In this document: piece by piece, positions 18,601-26,028 of the stretch
Position numbering within the stretch: the first letter of the stretch is position 1
How the letters are laid out: each line of letters begins with the position of its first letter
Assembly (NCBI GenBank): GCA_030529625.1
Contig: JAUMWN010000021.1
Location: forward strand, 1 to 33,926
Length of the DNA: 33,926 nt
Direction of reading: 5' to 3'
From: Coriobacteriales bacterium
Lineage (GTDB): Bacteria; Actinomycetota; Coriobacteriia; Coriobacteriales; Atopobiaceae
Notes under the pieces: generated by a model
Seen by the model: the letters and a program-made list of their open reading frames with translations, nothing else
The model's database searches: none
Told to the model about the DNA's origin: nothing
Made by a program: the position numbers and the translations under genes

Positions 18601-21600
18601 ACAGGCCGGGCTATCCCTACCTGTTTACGCGGCCCATCACGCAAGACCTCACGCTCAAGGCCATATGGAAGGTCCTCTCATACACGGTCTCCTTTGATGC
18701 CGAGGGCGGCACGCTGGCACCCTACACCAATTCGCAGAAGATAGAGCATGGTCACCAGGCCACTAAACCAGGCGACCCCACACGAGAGGGCTACACGTTC
18801 CAGGGATGGTACGTTACCAATCCAAGTGCGACATACAACTTCAGCACGCCAGTGACAGCAGACTTCGTCCTGCATGCCGCCTGGCAAAAGCAGTGCACGA
18901 TAACGTTCGACGCGGCTGGTGGCACTATGGCGGGCGAGCAGAGCCGCACCGTTGCGTATGGTGCACCGATTGGTACGCTGCCTACACCCGCGAAGGGAAC
19001 GGACCTGTTCTGCGGTTGGTTCCACAATGGAATGCTCGTCGACGCCTCGACAACGGTGACGAGCAACATGACGCTCGTGGCGCAATGGCGCGCCAATGAG
19101 CCACAAACGTTCACGGTCGTCTTCGACTCCAAGGGGGGTAGCGCCGTACCGTCGCAAACGGTCGCAGTGGACGGACTTGTGACGAAGCCGACGGATCCAA
19201 CCTACGGTGAGCGCACGTTCCAAGGCTGGCGTGCCAAGGGACAGGAGAGTCTGTTCGACTTCACCCAGGCCGTTCCCGACGGTTTGATAGTCAATGGCGT
19301 CCTCACGCTCGAGGCCGTATGGTTGCCCGCCCAACGTACTGTCTCCTTTGATGCTGGGGACGCCGGATCCAATGCCACAGGTATGCCCATCGCACAAACC
19401 ATGGCATATGGCTCGACGGTCTTGGAGCCAACCGACCCGGTATGGCAGGGATACGTGTTCAAACATTGGGTGAAAGACGGGGAGTCCACGCCATACGACT
19501 TTACCACACCGGTTACGGAGGACTTTACGTTGTGCGCGGTGTGGGCAAAGCTCTGCACCGTCACCTTTGACTCGGCGGGCGGAAGCGACGTGCAGTCGCA
19601 GGTCGTCGTTGAGGGGGACGTGGCAATCAGGCCGGAGAACCCCATTCACAACGACCACCACACCTTTGGCGGTTGGTTCGAGAATGACGCAACTGAGCCC
19701 TTCACCTTTACGACGCCCATCACAGACGACCTCACGCTGCATGCCCACTGGACCGTGAGCACGTACACGGTGACGTTCAACACGGGTGAGGGAGGCAGCG
19801 CGGTTGCCGGGCAGACGGTGGAGTGCGGCGCCTGTGCCACCGAGCCCGAGAATCCCACGCGGGAGGGGCGTGATTTTCTCTACTGGCATCAGCAGGGCAG
19901 CGATGTGGCCTACGACTTCAACACGCCAGTTACGGGCGACCTCACGCTGGTGGCCGCGTGGAACGAGCATCCCACCTATAACGTGTTCTTTGACTCAGCG
20001 GGCGGCAGTGCAGTGGAGTCGCAGAGCGTGGCGTGGGGTGGTCTGGTGGAGCGGCCGTTCGATCCCACGAAGGAGGGTATGCGGTTTGCCGGCTGGTACG
20101 TGGGCGACACGCAGACGGCATACGACTTTGCCACGCCAGTTGTGGGCGACCTCACGTTGGTGGCCCACTGGACCGACGTTGCCGAGCTGCCAATGCATAC
20201 GGTGACGTTCCAGGTGAACAAGGAGGGATGGACCGAAGAGGGCACCTGGAAAGACGGCACGACGGCGGACAAGACGCAGCCCGTGCAGGAGGGGAGCTGC
20301 GTCAGTGAGCCCAGTCCCAATCCCACGCGCGACAATTACACGCTCGACGGCTGGTACGAACTCATATCCAAAAGGGAAGCTCTCAGGCTGCTCGCTAATC
20401 CCAAGATCAAGGACGTCCTGTGGATTGACGGCGATGAGACGCTCGTGTCCTACAATTTCCGCAATCCGGTTACCAGCAACATCACGCTGCGTGCGCGTTG
20501 GCGGGGAGTCCCGCACACGGTCACCTTCGACACCTGCGGTGGCAGCGAGTTGAGTCCCGTGACGTGCAGACACGGAGAGCGTCTTGGCAGTGTGTCAGCC
20601 CCCATAAAAGACGGATGCTACTTCGTGGGATGGTCGCGTGTTGCGGGCGACTTTACCAGCATCGAGGACACGCACTTCCTGCTCGTCAATGAGGACATGA
20701 CTCTCCATGCGAACTGGAGCGAGTTTATCCCCATGCATGTGGACGTGGACCCCAATAACGGCGAGGCCACGACAAGGCAGGACGTGGCGTTCTTCTCTCA
20801 AGCGCAAAGGCCAACAAGCGATCCGGTGCGCGAGGGCCATGAGTTTGACGGCTGGTTTGAGGTTCTGTCCCAAGGCTACGTCTCGCCTGAGTCGGCAAAG
20901 AGGTTCTGGGGGTCGGATCCCGATTACGAGAGCAAGATCCACATCGACACCATTGACGGAACCGAACGGGTACTGAGGCGATACAACTTTGCCATGCCCG
21001 TCACGCACAACATACAGCTGCGTGCGCAGTGGATCGCGAACGCGCTTACCGTTACGTTTGTGAGCGGCAATGAGGTCGTGGATGAGCAGGAGGTTGCGTG
21101 GGGCTCGCAGGCAACGCCGACGCAGGACCCCTATAGGAACGGGTACGTGTTCGTTGGCTGGTATGCGGACGAGGCGCTCACGAAGGCGTACGACTTTACG
21201 GAGCCGGTTACTCAGAACCTCACTCTGTATGCGAAGTTCAAGGAGGCGGGCGAGGGTGACGTTCCGGGCACGCCGGGTGCGGACCCAACCCCGACCGATC
21301 CCGTCCAAGAGACGTATGGCATACGCACAAGCATCGCCATTGGTTTGGGGGCTCCCGTGGTCTCTCAGCGCGAGGGTAGCTTTGACGCCGTTATGCGCGC
21401 GATGTTTGCGCAGGAGGTTGCCAAGCAGGACGTGTTCGTTACGCTCGCCTCGAACGCGGTGCAGGAGCAAGACCTTGCAGATGACGAGCGGTCCCTCGCA
21501 ACGGCCAAGCTGGGCGAGCTGGGTGCCCAGGTGGGGGTGTGGTTCGACCTGTCGATTGCCAAGCGTGCGGGAAGCGAGCAGGCCAACCCCGTGGCCGTGC

Positions 21601-22022
21601 ACACCACCGACGAGCCGCTCAAGCTAACGGTTGCGGTGCCCCAGGCCCTGCGTGCCGGTGACGGGGTGACGCGGACGTTCTACGTGCTGCGCGTGCATGG
21701 TGGCACGGTGGACGTGCTGGCCAAGGGCACGGGGAACGCCCTAGACATTGAGAGTGATTGCTACTCCCCGTATCTGCTGGCCTATGCGGATGCCGCGCAG
21801 TCGGGACAGGCGGAAAAGTCGGGACAGACGGGTCAGACGGGAAAGCCCGGCCAGACGGCTGCCACGGGAACGACGTCGGGTGGCTCGAGTGTGGTGAGCA
21901 CCACGTCCACGCAGGCAACCGCACGCACGGGCGACACCACTCCCGGCATCGCGCTTCTCGCAACGCTTGCCGCAGCACTCCTCGGTCTTGGATGTGCGTT
22001 GCGGGCATCGCGCGTACGTTAG
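15690..22022 (+). CDS. Giant secreted protein: degenerate PI-PLC-like domain, beta-helix segment and about 15 InlB-type repeats
   Basis: The protein has 2110 residues from ATG 15690, 10 bases after the preceding stop. A Sec signal peptide ends at AYA (25-27). Residues about 40-300 look like a phosphatidylinositol phospholipase C X domain (LLSDIVLPGSAGAAT; TQLTDGVRLFEL; FKRAINYMRSFLKKHPYETVVVALSE), but the usual PGTHDS His-Asp reads A63-G64 and the second catalytic His position reads A141, so it should be inactive. A short parallel-beta-helix-like stretch spans about 490-570. From about 650 to 1850 come roughly 15 repeats of the InlB B / Listeria-Bacteroides type (TVTFDSAGG...GWY...YDF..PVT.DLTL.A.W), with one more degenerate copy near 345-415. 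A surface-protein domain (about 1870-2050) and a Gly/Gln/Thr linker lead to TARTGD (2077-2082), a hydrophobic segment and a basic tail, a non-standard anchor. Adhesion is inferred. Confidence 0.87.
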   Translation: MATRTHRLLLALVLLVSMLGIAMPAYAAEPSFDGDAEALANAEWMCGISGDRLLSDIVLPGSAGAATSSVFNASTATSGLANPNLVTAQDRTIATQLTDGVRLFELHLSAQDPGSGWSGSKDTLWVAEQEEVNGNKVLYYAQDASDNAISFKRAINYMRSFLKKHPYETVVVALSETDDASQVFRKLRTELDDYRNYLYLGSEMPKLKDVRGKVVVCTTHPELLGEDGGMAFPARGTTSSVSVGGVQFSPLAATNAAEAQGLAFADSVPLAGDAHAIHSSVVYAGMASSAQGEPTPRAQANEVNPVLFDEAGKFATRGTLYGWVLADFMNQDQARRLWMANFPDGLEYYTVEFWTRQPTERVVHQTHVLKRASAYSPAIENVPGKYLDGWLTDDGTHLYKLDEGIPITQDNTKLWASWTMSWASLADWLSQQGGKTASVSLERDLTATPLDRALIVPAGADVTIDLAGYTLDRGLTTAGRSEEGGSVVQLESGAKLTLTGAGMLTGGYTTGLGGGVLMSEDSTLVLDGVTITGNVAQGGGAGVYVPNGSTPQKNANLVVKGATEVTGNRKNFSGWPRQQSNVVLGEDVTLTIDDTLANEARIGVTTFKKPTSGNYVTFTQGLSGKGSASNFTSDDEACLVGQVEGEGVLTTGVVVRFNTMGGNSMADQLVAEGTHVPVPKNPWKYDKRRVGVDELNGECAFRGWYKDETCSQPWDFDQDIVTTDMLQSGLTLYAKWGVRYTFNSDDGSEPVSNDSNHPMQYDAALGYYYIDLDYGEQLSFDDSSVTMPSSTKTGWELGGWTYYTEPADQVGMLFDFNTPATMSLAFTGRWRKPRGPQYTVWFSPHNRTSELPFITVYSGDKINQNQVPTVVEPGNEGQGTITRLEGCELEGWYKDSNCTRAWDFATNTVTADTVLHAKWRAKTYKVKFMSTDGENELAPEQNVPYGECATKPNDPTAVEGYRFAGWQDPRDRPGYPYLFTRPITQDLTLKAIWKVLSYTVSFDAEGGTLAPYTNSQKIEHGHQATKPGDPTREGYTFQGWYVTNPSATYNFSTPVTADFVLHAAWQKQCTITFDAAGGTMAGEQSRTVAYGAPIGTLPTPAKGTDLFCGWFHNGMLVDASTTVTSNMTLVAQWRANEPQTFTVVFDSKGGSAVPSQTVAVDGLVTKPTDPTYGERTFQGWRAKGQESLFDFTQAVPDGLIVNGVLTLEAVWLPAQRTVSFDAGDAGSNATGMPIAQTMAYGSTVLEPTDPVWQGYVFKHWVKDGESTPYDFTTPVTEDFTLCAVWAKLCTVTFDSAGGSDVQSQVVVEGDVAIRPENPIHNDHHTFGGWFENDATEPFTFTTPITDDLTLHAHWTVSTYTVTFNTGEGGSAVAGQTVECGACATEPENPTREGRDFLYWHQQGSDVAYDFNTPVTGDLTLVAAWNEHPTYNVFFDSAGGSAVESQSVAWGGLVERPFDPTKEGMRFAGWYVGDTQTAYDFATPVVGDLTLVAHWTDVAELPMHTVTFQVNKEGWTEEGTWKDGTTADKTQPVQEGSCVSEPSPNPTRDNYTLDGWYELISKREALRLLANPKIKDVLWIDGDETLVSYNFRNPVTSNITLRARWRGVPHTVTFDTCGGSELSPVTCRHGERLGSVSAPIKDGCYFVGWSRVAGDFTSIEDTHFLLVNEDMTLHANWSEFIPMHVDVDPNNGEATTRQDVAFFSQAQRPTSDPVREGHEFDGWFEVLSQGYVSPESAKRFWGSDPDYESKIHIDTIDGTERVLRRYNFAMPVTHNIQLRAQWIANALTVTFVSGNEVVDEQEVAWGSQATPTQDPYRNGYVFVGWYADEALTKAYDFTEPVTQNLTLYAKFKEAGEGDVPGTPGADPTPTDPVQETYGIRTSIAIGLGAPVVSQREGSFDAVMRAMFAQEVAKQDVFVTLASNAVQEQDLADDERSLATAKLGELGAQVGVWFDLSIAKRAGSEQANPVAVHTTDEPLKLTVAVPQALRAGDGVTRTFYVLRVHGGTVDVLAKGTGNALDIESDCYSPYLLAYADAAQSGQAEKSGQTGQTGKPGQTAATGTTSGGSSVVSTTSTQATARTGDTTPGIALLATLAAALLGLGCALRASRVR

Positions 22023-22426
22023 GCAATGCGCTCCAGCTCGTCGCCGTACTTCTCAAAAACCGCCCGCTCAAGGGCTTGGAACGTGGGTATGTAGGTATCC
22101 AGCACCCGCTGAATAAGGCGCCGCAGCTCGTCGCCACTGTATACGTGGGCGATGGTGTTGCGGTCGCGCAGCATGCAGAGCCACGTCTCCTCGTCTATAA
22201 AGCCAAAGTAGCGGCATGAGGCCTTGAGGATCTCGCGCGGCGAACCCGTTGCGGCACTGGCTACTCCCTCGTAGCGCAGCAGGTCTTTGAGCAGCTTCCA
22301 CCCCAGATCGAATTGCAGCGAGAACTTGTCCACAATGCCGCTTTGCACGAACTCGTTTTGCAGGTCCTGGACGGGGGCCTGGGAGAGGACGGAGAGGGCC
22401 GATACGTAGGCATCATATCTTCTCAT
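22019..22426 (-). CDS. HEPN-domain protein of an MNT-HEPN toxin-antitoxin pair (HI0074 family)
   Basis: The protein has 135 residues. It matches the nucleotidyltransferase substrate-binding/HEPN family: LQFDLGWKLLKDLLRYEG (38-54) and the RNTIAH motif (R89-x4-H94), the HEPN ribonuclease signature. In characterised MNT-HEPN systems HEPN is the toxin (an RNase) and the MNT partner neutralises it by AMPylating a residue near the motif, here perhaps Y96. The ATG at 22426 overlaps the upstream MNT stop by 14 bases. The stop codon overlaps that of the convergent giant surface gene (22020-22022), so nothing separates the two. Confidence 0.9.
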   Translation of the reverse strand: MRRYDAYVSALSVLSQAPVQDLQNEFVQSGIVDKFSLQFDLGWKLLKDLLRYEGVASAATGSPREILKASCRYFGFIDEETWLCMLRDRNTIAHVYSGDELRRLIQRVLDTYIPTFQALERAVFEKYGDELERIA

Positions 22427-22700
22427 ACAGCACCGTTCCGTCGCGATGGATGTCTTCGAGCAGCGCCTTGGAGACCGGCTCGTCTAGATTGACGAGGTCG
22501 ATTTGGGTGAGAGACCAGAGGTGCTCCTCAACGTCCTCCTCGAATGCGAAGAAGTCCGGGCATCCCTCGACCGCGATGTCGATGTCGCTGTTGGCCAAGG
22601 CATCTCCGCGTGCCCGGGACCCAAAGAGCGTGACGCGCCGCACGTTGTGCAACCGCGCGAAATCAACAAGCTGTTGGTATACCGAATCGATTGGAATCAT
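22413..22700 (-). CDS. MNT-type minimal nucleotidyltransferase (antitoxin of the HEPN pair)
   Basis: The protein has 95 residues. The ATG at 22700 is chosen because GAGGAG lies about 6 bases upstream; a longer frame has no such site. It contains the polymerase-beta-like motif GSRARGDALANSDIDI (27-42), with metal-binding D39 and D41 and a third Asp in TQIDLV (D68). MNT proteins of this size accompany HEPN proteins and can AMPylate them. It is the first gene of the two-gene minus-strand operon. The gene is divergent from the P-loop ATPase starting at 22757, so the 56-base gap must hold both promoters. Confidence 0.9.
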   Translation of the reverse strand: MIPIDSVYQQLVDFARLHNVRRVTLFGSRARGDALANSDIDIAVEGCPDFFAFEEDVEEHLWSLTQIDLVNLDEPVSKALLEDIHRDGTVLYEKI

Positions 22701-22756
22701 GGTACGCTCCTCATGAAACAGTGTATCGTACTTGTCGCACGAGGAGAGGAGTGCGT

Positions 22757-23443
22757 ATGGCGGAGTTCGAGCTAACACCCATTACGGTGCTCGTGGGACA
22801 TGCGGGCGTGGGAAAGACCAACGTTGCGCTGGGGCTTGCGCTGGAGCAGGCCGCTGCGGGACACGAGGTGACGCTGGCTGACCTCGACGTGGTAAACCCA
22901 TACTTCCGCTCGAGTGACTATCCGCAGTTGCTCGCAAGTGCTGGCGTGCGCCTTATCGCGCCGGTGCTCGCGCGCACCACGCTCGACACGCCCAGCCTGT
23001 CGGGCGAGCTTGACGCGGTTATTGGCGCGGTGAGACGTGACCCGCAGCAGCGGCTCATCCTGGACGTGGGTGGCGACGATGACGGTGCCACCACGGTGGG
23101 TCGCTGGTCTGGCATGCTGCGCGAGGTCGGTGCACAGGTGCTGTATGCCGTGTCGGCGTTCCGTGCGCTCACGCAAACGCCTCAGGAGGCGGCGTCCATG
23201 CTGCCCAGCATAGAGGAGCATGCGCACCTGCAGGCGACCGGTATTCTCAACACCTCCAACCTGGGTGACGCGACGACTGCAGAGCACGTGGACCGGGGAC
23301 GCGCCTTTGCCGCCGAGGTGGCGCGCCTGTGTGACCTGCCGCTCGTCGCCACCATCGTGCCCGAGGCGGCACACTATGTGCCCCGCGCCACCGAACCCGT
23401 CGTGGTGATGCCCCGCCACGTCCGCACCCCCTGGGACTCCTAA
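22757..23443 (+). CDS. P-loop ATPase, MinD/ParA/CobQ-like
   Basis: The protein has 228 residues from ATG 22757, after a GAGGAG-rich ribosome site. It has a Walker A motif GHAGVGKTNVA (14-24), a switch-like DLDVVNPYFRSSD segment (about 43-55) typical of the SIMIBI class, and a Walker B-like RLILDVGGDDDGA. No membrane-targeting helix or DNA-binding domain is visible. Its cellular role is not clear. The gene stands alone on its strand between the MNT-HEPN pair and a phosphatase, and its stop codon is the first base of REP pair R4. Confidence 0.8.
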   Translation: MAEFELTPITVLVGHAGVGKTNVALGLALEQAAAGHEVTLADLDVVNPYFRSSDYPQLLASAGVRLIAPVLARTTLDTPSLSGELDAVIGAVRRDPQQRLILDVGGDDDGATTVGRWSGMLREVGAQVLYAVSAFRALTQTPQEAASMLPSIEEHAHLQATGILNTSNLGDATTAEHVDRGRAFAAEVARLCDLPLVATIVPEAAHYVPRATEPVVVMPRHVRTPWDS

Positions 23444-23498
23444 CCTGCACTCGGGGGACAGTCCCCTGTGTTTAGGGGACAGTCCCCCGAGTGCAGGT
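23443..23498. repeat. REP-type inverted pair R4 between convergent genes
   Basis: Arms 23443-23467 and 23474-23498 (25 bases, central core mismatch only) enclose a 6-base loop. The core is GGGGACAGTCCCC with flank ACCTGCACTCG, the same flank as in the R6 arms near 27564. It overlaps the ATPase stop codon and sits 4 bases from the convergent phosphatase stop, so it can serve as a terminator for both. Confidence 0.85.
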
Positions 23499-23502
23499 GG
23501 GG

Positions 23503-24228
23503 CTAATCGCAGAGGTGGGCGCGCACGGTGTCGAGCGTGCGCGGCTCGATGCCGCACGAGCGTAGGTAGTCACGCACACTTCCGTGGGTTTGCACGATCG
23601 TGTCGTATACGGTTCCAATGGCATCCAGGCGCGTTTGCAGAATGAACGACGCGAACTCGGATGCCGACTCGGCCACGCCCGTTGCTATGGCGGCGTCCAC
23701 GTCCTCGCGCGGGGCAAAGGAATAGCAGTAGTCGGCGAGTATCTGCTCGCGCGGCACGTTTGCCAGGCCCAGCAGGAGCATGGCCAGCATGCCCGTGCGG
23801 TCCATTCCGGCGGCGCAGTGAAAGAGCACGCACTCGCTGGGCGACGCCGTGGCAAAGAACCCAAAGATGTCGCGCATCACCTGCTGCGCGGTGAGCATGT
23901 GGAGGTAGCTGGACACGAGATAGTTGTCCATGCCCGCGGTGGGGATTATCGTGGGGGCGGAGATGTCGTACTCGTAGAGGGGGATGTTTCTCCAGGTTAC
24001 CCAGGGCTGGTTGGAGAGGCGGCAAGTGAGCTTGGGAGACTCCCCAACGCTGCGCAGGTCGAGCACGCGCGTCACGCCATAGGCGCGAAAGTACTCAAGG
24101 TCGTCGCGCGACAGTATGCGCGTGCCCCCGCACCGCAAGAACCTGTGCGTGCGGGTCGTGCCGCGCGGCGTATCGTATTCGCCCAGGTCTCGGACGTTTG
24201 TGCAGGACCGAAGGGGTATCTCGACCAT
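23503..24228 (-). CDS. Tyrosine-specific protein phosphatase (Y_phosphatase3 family)
   Basis: The protein has 241 residues. It carries the cysteine-phosphatase loop HCAAGMDRTG (H137, C138, R144), preceded by SECVLF, and the N-terminal RDLGEYDTPRG and LRCGG segments typical of secreted or cytosolic Tyr/Ser phosphatases of Gram-positive bacteria. The catalytic Asp may lie in EYDISAP (D88). No signal peptide is seen, so it is probably cytoplasmic. The ATG at 24228 follows AAGGAGG at good spacing. It is a single gene, divergent from the oxidoreductase operon. A protein or phosphoinositide substrate are both possible. Confidence 0.88.
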   Translation of the reverse strand: MVEIPLRSCTNVRDLGEYDTPRGTTRTHRFLRCGGTRILSRDDLEYFRAYGVTRVLDLRSVGESPKLTCRLSNQPWVTWRNIPLYEYDISAPTIIPTAGMDNYLVSSYLHMLTAQQVMRDIFGFFATASPSECVLFHCAAGMDRTGMLAMLLLGLANVPREQILADYCYSFAPREDVDAAIATGVAESASEFASFILQTRLDAIGTVYDTIVQTHGSVRDYLRSCGIEPRTLDTVRAHLCD

Positions 24229-24269
24229 GTCGGTGCCTCCTTATGCGTTGGCTCCATCGTACCATCGCG

Positions 24270-24303
24270 CGGGACAAAGGTGACGGGGACGTTTGTCCCG
24301 TGT
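24270..24303. repeat. Family-B repeat copy B4
   Basis: CGGGACAAA (24270-24278) pairs with TTTGTCCCG (24292-24300). The 26 bases 24278-24303 are identical to 8624-8649. It lies in the divergent gap upstream of the phosphatase gene. Confidence 0.75.
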
Positions 24304-24353
24304 TGCGGTGCGTGGCAGGGGATTGTTGTCCACGGATTTGAAGGGGAGCACGC

Positions 24354-24518
24354 AATTAGTGTAAAGTCGTCAACGCTCGCACGACAGAATCCTGCGGTTA
24401 TATGACATCGAATCAATTGACTTTGCACTAGGTATTTTAGCTAGTGCAAAGTCGAAAGGTTCAATATCATATAACCGCAGGATTCGGGAAGAACTGGTCC
24501 GACGACTTTGCACTAATT
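24354..24518. repeat. Foldback element F2 (165-bp long hairpin with four copies of a 12-bp word)
   Basis: Outer arms: AATTAGTGTAAAGTCGTC at 24354-24371 pairs with 24501-24518 (17 of 18). Middle arms: GAATCCTGCGGTTATATGA at 24387-24405 pairs perfectly with 24467-24485. Inner arms: GACTTTGCACTAG at 24419-24431 pairs with 24441-24453 around a 9-base loop. The word TAGTGCAAAGTC occurs at 24357 (+, one change), 24419 (-), 24442 (+) and 24504 (-). Sequence is unrelated to F1 but the plan and spacing are the same. It lies in the 494-base divergent gap 24229-24722, which otherwise holds family-B copy B4, a stretch near 24519-24640 with nothing recognisable, and the promoter of the oxidoreductase operon. 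Confidence 0.88.
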
Positions 24519-24650
24519 CGAGTGCGCCGATGCGTGGTGGGGATGATTTGCGGTGGGAGCGATGGATGATCTGCCGGAGATTGCGCAGATTGGGCAAAAG
24601 CCGCATGAATCTGTCGCGTTTTTCAAGCTTGAGCGCGGCTTTTGTAAACA

Positions 24651-24681
24651 TTGCCTTACACACAACAACAAGCCCTATAAT
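24651..24681 (+). promoter_or_regulatory. Promoter candidate of the 2-oxoacid oxidoreductase operon
   Basis: A consensus -10 TATAAT (24676-24681) lies 19 bases after TTGCCT (24651-24656). The gap to the ATG at 24723 is about 40 bases and contains a purine-rich ribosome site (GAGAGGGAGGG). Confidence 0.55.
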
Positions 24682-24722
24682 GACGTAATTGCCTATGACC
24701 CTAGAGGAGAGAGGGAGGGAAT

Positions 24723-24929
24723 ATGGCACGAATAATCGTCGACGACGTGTTTTGCAAGGGCTGTGGCCTGTGCGTCGCCGCGTGCCCAAAGGGCGTGCTC
24801 GCGCTCGATGAGGAGCGCATTACGCCCAAGGGGTATCATCCCGCAAAACTGGTTGATCCGGACGGGTGCATTGGGTGCGCCTCGTGCTACACCACCTGTC
24901 CCGACGTCGCAATTACGGTGGTGAAGTAG
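24723..24929 (+). CDS. 2-oxoacid:ferredoxin oxidoreductase delta subunit (2[4Fe-4S] ferredoxin)
   Basis: The protein has 68 residues with two cluster motifs, CKGCGLCVAACP (11-22) and CIGCASCYTTCP, each CxxCxxCxxxCP. It is the electron-transfer subunit that passes electrons from the thiamine-diphosphate subunit to soluble ferredoxin. It is the first gene of a delta-alpha-beta-gamma operon and its stop is directly followed by the ATG of the alpha subunit. The gene order and small size fit KorD/VorC-type subunits of strict anaerobes. Confidence 0.93.
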   Translation: MARIIVDDVFCKGCGLCVAACPKGVLALDEERITPKGYHPAKLVDPDGCIGCASCYTTCPDVAITVVK

Positions 24930-26027
24930 ATGGCAAACAATACCGCAGCGCAAGAGCGCGTGCTCATGAAGGGCAACGAGGTGCTGGCCGAGGCGGCCAT
25001 GCGCGCCGGATGCCGCTTCTTCTTTGGCTACCCCATCACGCCACAAACCGAGCTCGCGGCCTACATGGCCAAGAAACTCCCCACCATTGGCGGCACGTTC
25101 CTGCAGGCCGAGAGCGAGATCGCGGCCATCAACATGGTATACGGCGCGGCAGCCGCCGGCGCACGCGTTATGACCAGCTCCAGCTCGCCTGGCGTCTCGC
25201 TCAAGGGCGAGGGCGTCTCATACATGGCCGGCGCCGATCTGCCCGGCGTTATCGTTAACGTGCAGCGCGGAGGCCCGGGCCTTGGCGGCATCCAGCCCAG
25301 CCAGTCCGACTACTTTCAGGCCACGCGCGCGCTAGGCCACGGCGACTTCTTTATGCCGGTGCTCGCGCCGTCCACGGTGCAGGAGATGGCCGACCTTATT
25401 TACGACGCCTTCGACCTGGCCGACACCTATCGCACGCCCGCGATGATCCTGGCCGACGGTATGATTGGCCAGATGATGGAGCCCGTGCTGCTGCCGCCCG
25501 AGCGCGATCCCGAGTCGCTGCCCGCAAAGCCGTGGGCAACCTCCGGCACACGCATGGAGCGCGAGCACAACGTGGTCAACTCGCTGTACCTCAGCCCCGA
25601 GAAGCTCAACGACACCAACCACGAGCGCTTCGAGCGCTACGCCAAGATCCGCGCCAACGAGCAGCGCGCCGAGCTCATGCTGTGCGACGATGCCGAGCTG
25701 GTGGTCGTGGCCTTTGGCGCCGCCAGCCGCATTGCCCGCACCGCCGTGCGCGACGCCCGCGAGGCTGGGATCAAGTGTGGTCTGCTGCGTCCCATCACGC
25801 TGTGGCCGTTCCCCGAGCAGGCCATCGGCCAGCTCATCGACGGTTGCACCCGCTCGTTCCTTAGCGTGGAGCTCAACATGGGCCAGATGGTGGAGGACGT
25901 TCGCCTGGCCGCGGCCGGCCGCGTGCCCGTGTCGTTCTACGGCCAAACCGGTGGCGTGCTTCCCACGCCCGAGGAGGTTCTGGAGGCCATCAAGCAAGCC
26001 GCCGCGAACATGGAGAGGGGTGAGTAG
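24930..26027 (+). CDS. vorB: 2-oxoacid:ferredoxin oxidoreductase alpha subunit, VorB-like
   Basis: The protein has 365 residues. It begins shortly before LMKGNEVLAEAAMRAGCRFF and contains FGYPITPQTELAAYMA, LQAESEIAAINMVYGAAAAG, VMTSSSSPGVSLKGEGVSYM and RGGPGLGGIQPSQSDYFQ, which match best the 3-methyl-2-oxobutanoate (branched-chain) oxidoreductase subunit VorB, though 2-oxoglutarate enzymes are close relatives. With the beta subunit it converts a 2-oxoacid plus CoA to acyl-CoA, CO2 and reduced ferredoxin. The start abuts the previous stop with no gap. Substrate choice is inferred from family resemblance only. Confidence 0.88.
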   Translation: MANNTAAQERVLMKGNEVLAEAAMRAGCRFFFGYPITPQTELAAYMAKKLPTIGGTFLQAESEIAAINMVYGAAAAGARVMTSSSSPGVSLKGEGVSYMAGADLPGVIVNVQRGGPGLGGIQPSQSDYFQATRALGHGDFFMPVLAPSTVQEMADLIYDAFDLADTYRTPAMILADGMIGQMMEPVLLPPERDPESLPAKPWATSGTRMEREHNVVNSLYLSPEKLNDTNHERFERYAKIRANEQRAELMLCDDAELVVVAFGAASRIARTAVRDAREAGIKCGLLRPITLWPFPEQAIGQLIDGCTRSFLSVELNMGQMVEDVRLAAAGRVPVSFYGQTGGVLPTPEEVLEAIKQAAANMERGE

Positions 26028-26028
26028 C

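Noticed and set aside
24553-24735. Plus-strand ORF of 60 codons upstream of the ferredoxin gene
   Set aside because: It overlaps the promoter and start of the oxidoreductase operon and has no ribosome site; probably chance.
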